This document shows, piece by piece, positions 50,219 through 60,408 of a DNA stretch of 64,000 bases. The position numbers and the translations under genes were made by a program. The notes under the pieces were generated by a model, which worked only from the letters and a program-made list of their open reading frames with translations, ran no database searches and was not told the DNA's origin. Location of the stretch: positions 62,001 through 126,000 of the forward strand of contig JAAVVA010000004.1 in the NCBI GenBank assembly GCA_018449715.1. The letters are read 5' to 3'. Numbering within the stretch: the first letter of the stretch is position 1; each line of letters starts with the position of its first letter. Origin of the DNA: Acidobacteriaceae bacterium dw_441 (lineage in GTDB: Bacteria > Acidobacteriota > Terriglobia > Terriglobales > Acidobacteriaceae).

Positions 50219-51310
50219 ATGATGCGATCCAGGCTTGTACTCTCCGCATGTCTTTTTCTGGGCCTTCTCCCAGCCGCCAACGCGCAGGAGAGCTACTTCA
50301 CCAACTGGCCCGCCGGAACCAGCCCCGAAGAGGTCGGCAAGCATCTCTCCGAACACTTCGTCCCCAGCCCGCACCAGTACACCAAGACCATCCACTACTC
50401 CGAGGTGGCGACCTGGTACGGCGCGCTGCAATTCGCCGAGCTGACCCATGACACCGCTCTTCGCGATGCCCTCATCAAAAAGTTCGAGCCCCTGATGCCC
50501 GGTGGCGCCGAGGCAGATCATCGCCCCCTGCGCCACCATGTCGACGACTCCATCTTCGGCGTCGTGCCGCTTGAGATCGCGCGGCAGACCAAGGACCCGA
50601 AGTTCCTCGCCGAGGGCAAGTGGTGGGCCGACCGCCAGTGGGAGAACCCGCAGCCCGACGGGCTCTCTGCCGAGACGCGGCTCTGGATCGACGACATGTA
50701 CATGCTCACCATGCTGCAGCTTGAGGCCTACCGCGCAACCGGAGATAAGAAGTATCTCGACCGTGATGCGAAGGAGATGGTCGTCTACCTCGACAAGCTG
50801 CAGCAGCCCAATGGCCTCTTCTACCATGCTCCCGACGTGAAGTACTTCTGGGGGCGCGGCGATGGCTGGGTTTCGGCGGGCATGGCCGAGATGCTCAGCG
50901 ACCTGCCGGAGAACCACCCCGACCGCGCTCGCATCATGCAGGGCTACAAGCTGATGATGAGCTCGCTGCTGAAGTACCAGGGCAAGGACGGCATGTGGCA
51001 CCAGCTGATCGACAAGGACGACTCCTGGCCTGAAAGCTCCAGCTCGGCGATGTTCGCCTTTGGCATGATTATGGGCGTGAAGCATGGCTGGCTCGACGCG
51101 AAGACCTACGGCCCGGCGGCGCGCAAGGCGTGGATCGCGGTGACGGGCTATGTCGATCAGAACTACGACGTCACGCAGGTCTGCGAGGGAACGGGCAAGC
51201 GCGACTCACTGGAGTACTACTACCAGCGCCGCCGTCGCACCGGCGATTTTCACGGACAGGCTCCTGTGCTGTGGACGGCGGTGGCTCTGCTTCGCGATGG
51301 TGTGAAGTAA
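50219..51310 (+). CDS. Secreted GH105/GH88-family unsaturated glucuronyl hydrolase
   Basis: A 363-residue exported enzyme with signal peptide (RLVLSACLFLGLLPAANAQ). The alpha/alpha-barrel motifs of family 88/105 are visible: RLWIDDMYMLTMLQLEAYRATGD, LFYHAPDVKYFWGRGDGWVSAGM (with the catalytic Asp region WGRGDGW) and WHQLIDKDDSWPESSSSAMFAFGM. Relatives YteR and YesR release unsaturated galacturonic acid from lyase-cleaved rhamnogalacturonan. Here it acts alone, with no pectate lyase in the window. The strand composition is C-rich, unlike the genes just to the left. It shares a terminator with the convergent TonB gene. Confidence 0.88.
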   Translation: MMRSRLVLSACLFLGLLPAANAQESYFTNWPAGTSPEEVGKHLSEHFVPSPHQYTKTIHYSEVATWYGALQFAELTHDTALRDALIKKFEPLMPGGAEADHRPLRHHVDDSIFGVVPLEIARQTKDPKFLAEGKWWADRQWENPQPDGLSAETRLWIDDMYMLTMLQLEAYRATGDKKYLDRDAKEMVVYLDKLQQPNGLFYHAPDVKYFWGRGDGWVSAGMAEMLSDLPENHPDRARIMQGYKLMMSSLLKYQGKDGMWHQLIDKDDSWPESSSSAMFAFGMIMGVKHGWLDAKTYGPAARKAWIAVTGYVDQNYDVTQVCEGTGKRDSLEYYYQRRRRTGDFHGQAPVLWTAVALLRDGVK

Positions 51311-51328
51311 CGATCTGTTACGGTTACA

Positions 51329-51368
51329 AATATAAAGAGGGCCTCTCCAGAGAGGCCCTCTTTATATT
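51329..51368. terminator. Bidirectional terminator between GH105 and TonB genes
   Basis: A perfect 18-bp inverted repeat with core AAAGAGGGCCTCT and loop CCAG, with A-tract and T-tract on either side, serving both convergent genes. Confidence 0.92.
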
Positions 51369-51377
51369 CGAAGTGGA

Positions 51378-52841
51378 CTACTCTGGAAGCCGAAAGGCCA
51401 CCTTCACCTCGGTCGCCGCCTCGACCGGCTGGCCGTTCACCAGATACGGCTGATATCGCCATCTCCTCACGGCATCTTCGGCGGCGGCTCGCAGGCTGGG
51501 GTCGCCATCGACTGCGTGAACCTGTTGGACCGCGCCGGATTTCGAGATCAACGCCTCAAGCGTCACTGTTCCCGCGATGCCCCTCTCCTTTGCGGCCAGT
51601 GGGTACGCGGGAACTCGGGAGGTCACCAGGCGCGCCTCCATTTCTCCAGCGGAGATACGCACCATGTTCGCCGAAATCCCGGACAGATGCTCCGCAGGAG
51701 GAGTGGAAGGCTCAGGTTTCGTCGGCGCCACTTCTTTTTCCGGCGTCACAGCAGCAGGAGCAGGAGCCGCTGTCGCATCGGGAGGTGTCTTCTCTTCTAC
51801 GGCCAGTGGAGCGACAGCAGCGGGAGGAGACGCGGGTGGCGATCCCTCAGGAGTTCCCTTCTTCGAGATCACATGAAGTTCCTGCCAGAAGACATTCATC
51901 TGGTTCCGCACCGCTTCCGAAGCCGCATTCGCATTGCCCTGCTTTGCCACGAACCACAGCGCGCCCGCAACCACCAGCGCCACCGCTCCCCACGCGATGC
52001 GGAACCCCCAGCCCCTTCGCGTGGACTCCTCGTACTCGCTCAGCGGAACAGGAATCGCAGGATCATCCTCGGGTTCGGCAAAGGTCGGCTTGCTGCGCGA
52101 GAGCCCGAGCACAGAGCCCGAAGCAGGGGCTATCGACTCAGCGACTGTTTCCTCCTTCAGCAGAGAAGGAGGAGGCGCAAAATCCCTCTTCGTCTCCGCT
52201 ATCGCGGACGAGAACACGGCTCTCTCACTCTTTCCTGAGGTCGCCCGCTTCTCCGGCGTCTTCGGTGTCTCTTCGGAAACCGCCGCCTCTTCCTGAGGCT
52301 CGTTCTTCTGAGCCGTCTCCAGCTCTTCGAGCTGTGCCCTCAGCTCCCGGCTGGTCTGCTCCAGCTTCAGCAGCGCCTCTGCGATCCTGCGCTGCGCCGC
52401 TGTCACATCCATCGGCTTGTGCGCCGCCGACTGCGGCTGTGCGGCGGACCGGGCCAGCAGGTCATCCTCCGGGCGCTCGATCGCATCCGGCAGACCGGGC
52501 TCGACCACATCTACTCCAGCCAGCATCTGCTGTAGCATCTCGGCGGCTTTTCTGTCGTCCTGCGGAAGCGCCGCAACCTCGTGCCCCGTGGAGCCTTCCA
52601 CGACGACGTTCAGCATCTCGTCGTCTGAGAGCGTTCCGCGCTCGCGCTCGCTCAGATCGCCCACCATCGCCCAGAAGTCCATCGCAAGGTGACGGTCCTC
52701 GCGCAGCCGCGCCACCAGCCCCCGCAGGCCTCCGCCCTCTCCGGGGGCGATCCCATGCATAGCGCAGAGCGATTGAAACCGTTTCGCGGCCTGTCCGTGT
52801 CGCTCTACCGCGTTGGGGATAAATGTCGCTCGCCTGTCCAT
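51378..52841 (-). CDS. TonB-like energy transducer with large cytoplasmic N-terminal region
   Basis: A 487-residue protein. The N-terminal half is cytoplasmic and predicted helical, with a coiled-coil stretch around 145-180 (AQRRIAEALLKLEQTSRELRAQLEEL). A single membrane helix (FRIAWGAVALVVAGALWFVA) lies near 280-300, a Pro/Ala-rich periplasmic linker follows, and it ends in a TonB C-terminal domain (VPAYPLAAKERGIAGTVTLEA to AFRLPE). It could energise one of the nearby receptors, or sense and signal; no ExbB/ExbD genes are in the window. GGAG lies five bases before the ATG. Confidence 0.82.
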   Translation of the reverse strand: MDRRATFIPNAVERHGQAAKRFQSLCAMHGIAPGEGGGLRGLVARLREDRHLAMDFWAMVGDLSERERGTLSDDEMLNVVVEGSTGHEVAALPQDDRKAAEMLQQMLAGVDVVEPGLPDAIERPEDDLLARSAAQPQSAAHKPMDVTAAQRRIAEALLKLEQTSRELRAQLEELETAQKNEPQEEAAVSEETPKTPEKRATSGKSERAVFSSAIAETKRDFAPPPSLLKEETVAESIAPASGSVLGLSRSKPTFAEPEDDPAIPVPLSEYEESTRRGWGFRIAWGAVALVVAGALWFVAKQGNANAASEAVRNQMNVFWQELHVISKKGTPEGSPPASPPAAVAPLAVEEKTPPDATAAPAPAAVTPEKEVAPTKPEPSTPPAEHLSGISANMVRISAGEMEARLVTSRVPAYPLAAKERGIAGTVTLEALISKSGAVQQVHAVDGDPSLRAAAEDAVRRWRYQPYLVNGQPVEAATEVKVAFRLPE

Positions 52842-52889
52842 CGCATCTCCGTCATCGAACTGCTTTCCCCGTGCAGTCCCCCACCCGGG

Positions 52890-52945
52890 TCGGGTGCGGG
52901 TGGACCATCACTGGAGGTCGTATCGCCAGATATGGTTTGGAGGAT
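52890..52945 (+). repeat. Degenerate module D, + oriented
   Basis: TCGGGTGCGGGTGGACCATCACTGGAGGTCGTATCGCCAGATATGGTTTGGAGGATG. This is the only repeat in the segment 50.1-61.5 kb, and its orientation is that of the left arm, opposite to its surroundings. The rest of the gap 52842-53155 shows nothing recognisable. Confidence 0.65.
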
Positions 52946-53155
52946 GTGCGAGCAATGAACCTCTACTCGTACCCCCGCAACCGTACTTCTGAGACAAAAC
53001 GGGGTCCCACAAACTCCGTGTCCAACCTAAGGCCCAAGTGCAATCGAAGCGCCATCCGCGCCAGCGCGGGAATATTTTCCGCAATCCCATCCGCATCAGC
53101 AGGATAGCCACGCTCCTCGTTAGAGAGGAGGAAATTTTTCCGCTTTTGACCCCGA

Positions 53156-56100
53156 CTAAAATTCGAGCCTCAGGCCAATTTGTATCTGCCTCTCCTTCGA
53201 ATCTTCCGCCGTGGAAGAAGTATAGGCTCCGAAGGGACGAGCGTTAAGCCCCTCCGCCGTAACCGTCTCGGCGTCCTGAAAGACCAGTGGAAGCACGCTG
53301 TTGGTCCTCGCCGTTCCCACCAGAAAGGCCCTCTGCTGCACGCCCGTATAGCTCACGTGATTCGCGACGTTGAACGCGTCCACCGTCGCTCGCAGCGTTA
53401 CCTGCTCGCTTACACGCACCGTCCGAGCCAGCCGCAGGTCGAGCCTGCTGGTATCCGGCAGCCGCAAGGTATTTCTTCCCACCGTCGGAAGGTACACCGC
53501 TCCCCCGGAGCCGTTCATGCTCTCGCGCCCTCCAGCCAGCCGCGAGCCGCCGTAGATTTCGTAGCTGTACGGACGTCCGCTCGTCTCGTAGAAGACGCCC
53601 GCGAGCCGCCAGCCATTCATCATGTGTGAAAGCCACGGCTCTCGCGACAGCCATCCTTCCTTTGCCCGCAGCTTCGGTTCCCACACGGCGCTGGCCACCA
53701 CCTTGTGAGGAAAGTTCAGACGCGAAAGCCCCTTGTCGTATTGCGCGGTGAAGGGGTCGAACTGCCCGTTGATTCCGGGAGTCCCGCTCGTTGCCTGTCC
53801 CTGGTCGAGCGCCTTGGACCACGTCCACGCCACGCGAAACCGAACGCCGCGTCCTGCTCGCCTGGTGGTTTCCAGCGTAAGCGCGTTGTAGCTCGCGCTT
53901 ACGTTCGAGGTAATCGCCGTGACCGGGCCGTAGCGGTCGCTGATGCGCTCGGCGTACACCGGCACGGCGAAGGCCTGCCCGTCCACGACGCCGCGCTGTC
54001 CTGCGCCGCCCTCGATCTGAAAGCTCTCCCACGCGGTCGCGGCGGCGATGTTGCGATCGACCGACCCTGCAAGCTGGCGGTCGAGATTCATCAGCCAGGT
54101 CGCGCCCATCACCATGCCCGCGCCCATGCCATGCTCTACCGCGACCGTGCCCTGCTGCACCATGGGAGCACGAAAACGCTTGTCGAAGAACATCGCAGAG
54201 GTCGTCGAAGATACCGCCAATGGAGGAGCCGCAACGTACGCGCACCCGTATCCAAAGCCCTGGTTCGCCACCTGCGGACAATTTGTAACTGTATTGGGTG
54301 TAATTCTTACGTGGGTCGAAGATTCGCTCTGCGCCGTATTCACCAGAGCGCTTCGCACCGTCGCTCCCGGCACGCGGCCGTAGTAAACGCCATAGCCCAC
54401 GCGCACCATGCCATTGCGCGAACCAAAGGGAGCCCACGCCGCTCCCACGCGTGGACCGAAGTTGTTCCGGTCCTCCGGAAACACGCCCGTCGAGCCGTGT
54501 TCGCCAAAGACCGCGTCGAGCGCGGCGTTTGGACGCTGCGGCATCGGCAACAGCTCATACTCGTATCGCACGCCCGCGTGAACCGTCAGGTTGCGCGCCA
54601 GTCGCCAGTGATCTTCGATAAAGCCTGCCCACTCCTGCGTGCGGAACTCCACGCTCTCTTCTCCGAAGCTCTGCGTGTACGAGTTGAAGCAGAAGCTGTG
54701 CCGCGCCGCCGTAATCGAAGGGCATCCTCCGTTGGGATACGCGTGAACGTCGAAGGTGTAATCGGTGATCCAGTCCACCAGCCCGCCCGCGTGGCCTGCC
54801 GTGGTTCCGCTGTCATAGTGAAAGCTTCCGACCGTGTTGTTCAGCGCGCTGACCCTCTCGCGAAGAAAGCTCACATCCACGCCCATCTGCAGCAGGTGTC
54901 CCTTCACCTGCCACGACACCGTATCCACCGCCTGCGTCCTCTCCTCGTCGGGATAAGCTGCGTTCCCCACTCCCGCCGGAGTCCCAAATTCCAGCCCGTC
55001 GGGTCCAATCGCAACCTCCGGAGCAAGCCCTCCCACGCCGATGGCAGGCTCCTGCGGCAGCGGCCTCTGTGCCTCCTCGTACTGAAGGTCGCGGCCATAG
55101 GCGAAGCGCAGCTCGTTGTAGAGGTGAGGCGAGATCGTCCAGTTCCACCGAGCCGATGTGCTGTCCAGCTTGCCGTATCCACTGCCCAGGCTCGCCATGC
55201 CGCGATCGACCACTGCGGCCCCGCGCAGCCCCGCGGGAGCAGCCGAGCGCAGACGGTTGTACTGCGCGCTCAGACGGTTCCGCGAAGATGCCTGCCAGTC
55301 CAGCTTGAGGAAGTGAATCGTCTGGTCGTCGCGCCGCGCCACCGTTCCCGTCAACCCGCTCAGATAGTTCAACGCGTCGTTGATCTTTGCAGAGGTCACG
55401 CCACGGTTAGCCAGCAACGCTCTCTGCGTCGGCGTCAGTCGATAAAAATCCGGATCGCCCGGTGAAGAGATCGCAGGAAAGCCGCGCCGCTGCTGGTCAA
55501 ATGCGTAAAAGTAATAGACACGGTTACGAATAGCCGCGCCCCCCACCGTGCCTCCGAACTGCTGACGCAGATCATGCGGCTTCACGAAGCTGCTTGTCAC
55601 GACGCCGTCGCGATAACTCGTCGCAATCGAAAACGGATTTGTGGCTCCCCACCCCGACGAGCGCGCCGTGTAGAAGCCGCTGCCATGCAGCTCGTTCGTT
55701 CCGCTCTTCGAGACCGTTGCAATGGAGCCTCCTACCCCGCGACCGTAGAGCGCAGAGTAGTTCTGCGCGTTCACGCGAAACTCGCGCACCGCCTCCTGCG
55801 AGAAGGTGTAGGCTGCGCCTGGCCTGCGCCACGAGCCTGTGCTGCGGCGAGCGCCACCCGGCTCTCCTCCCGTTTCTTCAGCTTCACGACTCTCCACCAC
55901 TGCCGTGCCGCGAGCCACTCCCCCAAAACTCTGGTCGTCGGAGACGCCGTCGACTGTCGTGCTGTTCTGCGTTACCGCCAGCCCGCGAAAGCTGAGCAGG
56001 TTCCCCGCCTCGTTGCCCGCATTCGCCGCCGGAGTCAGCAGGGCAAAGCTCTGCCATCGCCGTCCATCCAGCGGCAACGCATCCATCTGCCGAGCCCCGA

Positions 56101-56608
56101 CGACACTTGAAACCGCCTCTCCCGCCGGACGCTCCAGCGCAGGCGCACCCTCTTCTTCCTCCGCATCCGTTACGGTGACCACGCTGCGCACACCGGCGAC
56201 TGAGAGGCGAAGATCCATCTCGGTCGTGCCGCCTACCTCCACCGCGACGCCGTTACGCGTGACCGCCGCGAATCCCGGCGCCGTCACGGTGACGGAGTAG
56301 CTGCCCGCAGGCAGATGCGAGATCACGAATCCGCCGCGAGCATCGCAGACTGCGCGAAACGCGAGGGCGCGGCTCCTGTCCTCGACCGTGACCGTTGCTC
56401 CCGCCACCACCGAGCGCGAACGATCGAGGGCGACCCCGCGCACTGCGCCATCCACAGTTGTCTGCGCCTGAAGCCTCGGAAGAAGAAACGCCAGCGCCAG
56501 CACCGCGCACGCAGCAGAACGCGTGGCCCGGTATAGGGCTCGGCACGTGTTCTTCGGCACTGCGGCGCCGCCGTCGCAAGACGCGTCCGCCTCCCTGCAA
56601 TCGAACAT
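53156..56608 (-). CDS. Oar-like TonB-dependent outer-membrane receptor 2
   Basis: A receptor of about 1150 residues. A signal peptide follows a charged leader (ACAVLALAFLLPRLQAQ). The N-terminal regulatory-like beta domain is GAVRGVALDRSRSVVAGATV to GFAAVTRNGV; the plug contains MDALPLDGRRWQSFALLTPAA and STTVDGVSDDQSFGG; the barrel ends in IGLRLEF. An Arg/Gly-rich insert of about 30 residues (EETGGEPGGARRSTGSWRRPG) lies in the plug region, and an A/T-rich patch near 54280 encodes HVRITPNTVTNC. The start at 56608 has GGAGAGAG upstream. The ligand is unknown. Confidence 0.92.
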   Translation of the reverse strand: MFDCREADASCDGGAAVPKNTCRALYRATRSAACAVLALAFLLPRLQAQTTVDGAVRGVALDRSRSVVAGATVTVEDRSRALAFRAVCDARGGFVISHLPAGSYSVTVTAPGFAAVTRNGVAVEVGGTTEMDLRLSVAGVRSVVTVTDAEEEEGAPALERPAGEAVSSVVGARQMDALPLDGRRWQSFALLTPAANAGNEAGNLLSFRGLAVTQNSTTVDGVSDDQSFGGVARGTAVVESREAEETGGEPGGARRSTGSWRRPGAAYTFSQEAVREFRVNAQNYSALYGRGVGGSIATVSKSGTNELHGSGFYTARSSGWGATNPFSIATSYRDGVVTSSFVKPHDLRQQFGGTVGGAAIRNRVYYFYAFDQQRRGFPAISSPGDPDFYRLTPTQRALLANRGVTSAKINDALNYLSGLTGTVARRDDQTIHFLKLDWQASSRNRLSAQYNRLRSAAPAGLRGAAVVDRGMASLGSGYGKLDSTSARWNWTISPHLYNELRFAYGRDLQYEEAQRPLPQEPAIGVGGLAPEVAIGPDGLEFGTPAGVGNAAYPDEERTQAVDTVSWQVKGHLLQMGVDVSFLRERVSALNNTVGSFHYDSGTTAGHAGGLVDWITDYTFDVHAYPNGGCPSITAARHSFCFNSYTQSFGEESVEFRTQEWAGFIEDHWRLARNLTVHAGVRYEYELLPMPQRPNAALDAVFGEHGSTGVFPEDRNNFGPRVGAAWAPFGSRNGMVRVGYGVYYGRVPGATVRSALVNTAQSESSTHVRITPNTVTNCPQVANQGFGYGCAYVAAPPLAVSSTTSAMFFDKRFRAPMVQQGTVAVEHGMGAGMVMGATWLMNLDRQLAGSVDRNIAAATAWESFQIEGGAGQRGVVDGQAFAVPVYAERISDRYGPVTAITSNVSASYNALTLETTRRAGRGVRFRVAWTWSKALDQGQATSGTPGINGQFDPFTAQYDKGLSRLNFPHKVVASAVWEPKLRAKEGWLSREPWLSHMMNGWRLAGVFYETSGRPYSYEIYGGSRLAGGRESMNGSGGAVYLPTVGRNTLRLPDTSRLDLRLARTVRVSEQVTLRATVDAFNVANHVSYTGVQQRAFLVGTARTNSVLPLVFQDAETVTAEGLNARPFGAYTSSTAEDSKERQIQIGLRLEF

Positions 56609-56792
56609 TCTCTCTCCGCCTGTGGTCTGTCGGTTACAGCTCAGCACGACCACGGCAGAAGACGCGTCGGACCGACAACCCTCCCCCGCCCCGGAAGACG
56701 CGCCCCAAAAGATGGAGGAGATGTCCAGAAGCTTAACGAACTTCCGTGAAGATAAAAAGAGTTTCTTCCCGTTGCGGGAAAAACAGGCGGAG

Positions 56793-56826
56793 AAAAGAAA
56801 AAGGGCGACAGCCGAAGCTGTCGCCC
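56793..56826 (-). terminator. Terminator of TonB receptor 3
   Basis: On the - strand GGGCGACAGC-TTCG-GCTGTCGCCC, then TTTTTCTTTT: a stable tetraloop hairpin with U-tract after the stop at 56859. Confidence 0.93.
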
Positions 56827-56858
56827 GTAACGCCCATCAAGGTTTGAAGGTTGATTCT

Positions 56859-59800
56859 TTAGAACATGATGCGCGCGCCGAACTGGAACTGGCGCACCTG
56901 GTAGGCATAGTTGCTGTTCACGCCCGAAGCCGTAGGCGTACCGAAGGCTGTCTGCCACGTCAGATTCGTGCCGGAGAGCGAGTACGCGGTCGAGTTCATG
57001 CCAGTGATGTTCTGGTGGTTCGCCAGGTTGAAGCCCTCTGCGATCAGCTGCAGATCGTAGTTCTCCCAGATCTTGAAATCCTTCTGGATGCGGGCATCGA
57101 CCACGATCGCGCGAGGAGCATACAGCGTGTTGCGTCCAAGCTGCGGAATATAGCTGACGCCCGTTCCTCCAAGACCCGAGGAGTAGGGAACCAGGCAGCC
57201 CGGCTGCGAGCACTGGTTGCTTCCCGAATTCGACACGCTGGCCGAATACGGAAGGCCGCTCTGCATCTGGATCAGCGGTTTGATCGACCAGTTGTTTGTC
57301 AGGTAGCCAAGCCCCGTCTTACGCTGCAGCCCGGGGATGTTCACGATCGCCCAGCCCACAACGCGGTGACGGATGTTGAGCGACGAGTTCGCATAGTTGG
57401 CCTTCTGGTTTCCATACGGGTCATACCAGTTGTTCGCCGCAGGGGTGGTTGTCTGCGTTGCGTTGTAGTCCAGAGCGTGCGCCCAGGTGTAGTTCACGTC
57501 GTAGCTCACCAGCTTCCAGTTACGGTTCGTGATGTCCACCGACAGGGCGTTGTAGTTGGAGGTGATGTTGCTGAAGACACCCGAGATCGCGTTGAACGAC
57601 GGGTTCAGCGTATTGAACCGCGTTCCTCCGGTGGCCGACACCTCACGGTTCGCATACACCTTGCTGGTCAGCTTCGTCCCGCAGGTGTAGATACCACAGT
57701 TGCCGTTCCTGTCCGGAGCAACCGTATAGGTCTGCTCGAAGGTCTTGGTCGGATCGAGGTTGGTGTTGAGGAAGTTCGGCAGAGCGCGTCCCAGCGAACC
57801 GAGATAGCTCACCGAAAGCACATTGTTCGTCCCAAGATCCTGCTGGACCGTCAGGTCGAACTGCTCCGCATACGGATTCTGCAGGTTCTTGTCGAGGTAG
57901 TAGATGCTCGGCGTCGCCGAAGAGTTCGGAGGCGTCAACAGCACATTCGGCAGCTTGATGCCGGTCGTGTTGTAGTAGGTATACGCCGCCTGTGCCGCCA
58001 GCGATCCCGTGTTAAGGAAGGTGTTCAGCAGAACGCCGTTCGGGTTGCGGCCATAGTACAGACCGAAGCCTCCACGAACCACTGTCTTGCCCTGGCCAAA
58101 CGGATCCCACGCAAAGCCGATGCGTGGCGAAACGTTGTTCTTATCCGAAGGATGATTCAGCGTCTCCGGAGCTGTCGCCGCGAAATCGTACGGAGCCGGA
58201 AGGCTCTCATAGTCGTAGCGGATGCCAAGGTTCACCGTCAGATTCGGACGCAGCTTCCAGTCATCCTGCACGAAGAAGCCGTAGTCGGTGGTCGACAGGT
58301 CGAAGTTCGGGCGGCCAAATCCCTGGTTGATGTTCGAGTAGCAGCCAAGCGTACCGCCGCCGATCGTCGGGGTCGAACCTGTCGAGGAACCGCACGCGCC
58401 TGTGGGAACCAGCACATCCGCAATGAAGTTCGCAATCGTACCGTAGAAGTACGATCCATTGCCCTGGTAGATGTTGTTCTGCACATCGTAGCTGTGCATC
58501 ACGTCCACACCGAAACGCAGGTTGTGCTTGCCGAACAGGTACGCTGCCGTATCGCCGATCTGCCACTTGCGCTCGTCCGGGTACGACGTGCGATAGCTGT
58601 AATACTGCGATCCGGCATAGAACCCGACTCCGGTATTCAGCGAGAGCGCCGGAACGGTTCCGTCCGCGGCCGTCAGATGGTTCTTCGTGTAGTCCGTATA
58701 GGGCTGCTGGCCTTCCCAGTTCAGCTCGCGGCCATACATATAGCGAACCGTGTTGGTCAGGTGATCGTTGATCAGCGAGTCCAGCTTGGCTACGCCGTAG
58801 TCCAGCTTCACAAAGTCCGTACCGAAGCTGTCACGCGCATAACCCAGCGCGGCCTGCGTCTGCACGCCGCCCGGCGAATCCCACCGGAGGCGGTGATACA
58901 GGAAGCTCGCGTGATGCTTTGAATTGATCTGCCAGTCCAGCTTGGGGGTATTGATGTCCTGGTTGCCATAACGCGGCACAGCGCCCAGATCGGTCGCCAG
59001 TTCGTTGATCGCCGCGTTGTACCGGGTTGCCGCCGTCGAAGCGCTCACGCCCAGCGCCTTCGCAAACTGCTGGGCCGTGGCCGAATCCGCGGTCAGCGGA
59101 GCGTAGAACGTGCTGGGGTCATTGGCCACCGCCGTACCGGGGAAGTTGCGGCGGAACTGGTCCCACGCATAGAACCAGAACAGCTTGTCCTTCACCAGAG
59201 GGCCGCCTACACCGAATCCATACTGATTGCGCTTATCCTTCGGGCGGAACGGAATACGGTCGGTCACACCCGTAACCGGATTGAAGAGAGGGAACTTCAC
59301 CGCAGGGTTGATCGACGAGAGGAAGTCGTCGCGGCGATAGTAATAAATCTCACCGTGAAGCTGGTTGCCGCCGCTCTTGGTCACGGAGTTCACCACGCCG
59401 CCCACAGCGCGGCCATACTCGGCCGAGTACACGCCCGTCAGCACCTGGAACTCGCGCACCGCGACCTGCGAGGTCGAGTAACCGGCGCGGGTACGTCCGC
59501 GCTCTTCGCCGAAGAACGCCTGGTTATCGTCCGTACCGTCGATCTGCACGTTGTTCAGAATGGCGCTCGTCGCGCGGAAGCTCAGCAGGCCGAAGCCGCT
59601 GGCGTCGTTGGTCACGCCCGGAGTCACCAGAGCCAGAGAAGACCAGCGGCGGTTGTTGATCGGAATGTTCTCGATCTCCTGGTTGCTCAGGTGGCCGCCG
59701 AAGTCCGGCGAATCGAACTTCAGCACCGGGGTATCGGCTACCACTTCGACGGTCTGCGAAACGTCGCCGGTCTTCAGGTGCGGGCTCACGGTCGTCACCG

Positions 59801-60110
59801 AGCTTACCTGCACCACCACACCCGTCTCACGGCGCTCGGAAAAGCCCTGCTGGGTGAAGGTCACGGTATATGTGCCGGGGCTGAGCTGCGGCGCGCGGAA
59901 CAGACCTGTCCCGTCGCTGGTCAGCATTTGCTCGGCGTTCGTCGCATCGTTGTGAATCACGATTTTGGCGCCGGGAATCGCGGCATCCGACTCATCGGTC
60001 ACCGTTCCCACAATTGCGCCCTGTGTTGGCGACTGCGCATGGGCAGGCAGAAACGCTCCGCCGCACAGAAGCGCAATCCATGCGTATCGCATCAGATTCT
60101 TGATCTTCAT
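56859..60110 (-). CDS. Oar-like TonB-dependent outer-membrane receptor 3
   Basis: A receptor of 1083 residues with signal peptide (MRYAWIALLCGGAFLPAHAQ), the regulatory-like domain (TQGAIVGTVTDESDAAIPGAKIVIHND), a plug (IPINNRRWSSLALVTPGVTND, NVQIDGTDDNQAFFGEERG), GVYSAEYGRAVGGVVNSVTKSGGN, and a barrel ending FGARIMF. Similar plug motifs relate it to receptor 2 more than receptor 1. The ATG at 60110 has AGGAG nearby. In the leader a GCCCC / GGGGC hairpin (60141-60154) is followed by a T-rich run, which could act as an attenuator. Confidence 0.93.
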   Translation of the reverse strand: MKIKNLMRYAWIALLCGGAFLPAHAQSPTQGAIVGTVTDESDAAIPGAKIVIHNDATNAEQMLTSDGTGLFRAPQLSPGTYTVTFTQQGFSERRETGVVVQVSSVTTVSPHLKTGDVSQTVEVVADTPVLKFDSPDFGGHLSNQEIENIPINNRRWSSLALVTPGVTNDASGFGLLSFRATSAILNNVQIDGTDDNQAFFGEERGRTRAGYSTSQVAVREFQVLTGVYSAEYGRAVGGVVNSVTKSGGNQLHGEIYYYRRDDFLSSINPAVKFPLFNPVTGVTDRIPFRPKDKRNQYGFGVGGPLVKDKLFWFYAWDQFRRNFPGTAVANDPSTFYAPLTADSATAQQFAKALGVSASTAATRYNAAINELATDLGAVPRYGNQDINTPKLDWQINSKHHASFLYHRLRWDSPGGVQTQAALGYARDSFGTDFVKLDYGVAKLDSLINDHLTNTVRYMYGRELNWEGQQPYTDYTKNHLTAADGTVPALSLNTGVGFYAGSQYYSYRTSYPDERKWQIGDTAAYLFGKHNLRFGVDVMHSYDVQNNIYQGNGSYFYGTIANFIADVLVPTGACGSSTGSTPTIGGGTLGCYSNINQGFGRPNFDLSTTDYGFFVQDDWKLRPNLTVNLGIRYDYESLPAPYDFAATAPETLNHPSDKNNVSPRIGFAWDPFGQGKTVVRGGFGLYYGRNPNGVLLNTFLNTGSLAAQAAYTYYNTTGIKLPNVLLTPPNSSATPSIYYLDKNLQNPYAEQFDLTVQQDLGTNNVLSVSYLGSLGRALPNFLNTNLDPTKTFEQTYTVAPDRNGNCGIYTCGTKLTSKVYANREVSATGGTRFNTLNPSFNAISGVFSNITSNYNALSVDITNRNWKLVSYDVNYTWAHALDYNATQTTTPAANNWYDPYGNQKANYANSSLNIRHRVVGWAIVNIPGLQRKTGLGYLTNNWSIKPLIQMQSGLPYSASVSNSGSNQCSQPGCLVPYSSGLGGTGVSYIPQLGRNTLYAPRAIVVDARIQKDFKIWENYDLQLIAEGFNLANHQNITGMNSTAYSLSGTNLTWQTAFGTPTASGVNSNYAYQVRQFQFGARIMF

Positions 60111-60408
60111 ATGGTCTCCTGAAACTAAAAAAGCAATCACGCCCCATTCGGGGCATCCGATCCGGTCCCGTTTTGTGAGGACAACAAGGCTTTGCCCGTC
60201 ATGGAGAAACCTCCACAACGAACGCCCTTTATCGGAAGGGTACGGCCGGACCATCGAGGAAGAATCGATCCGGATCAAGCTGTAAGGCGGCCGCTTTGCT
60301 TCTGCATCTTCGTATCTATGCAGAGATCAAGGACGCACCCGTTACAACCGAACAGTCTGGTGCTGTAATGACGCCTAATTTACACGAACCCCTGTAAACT
60401 GAAGATGA

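Noticed and set aside
56523..58922. 799-codon open frame antisense to TonB receptor 3
   Set aside because: Same reason; the receptor on the other strand has clear domains throughout.
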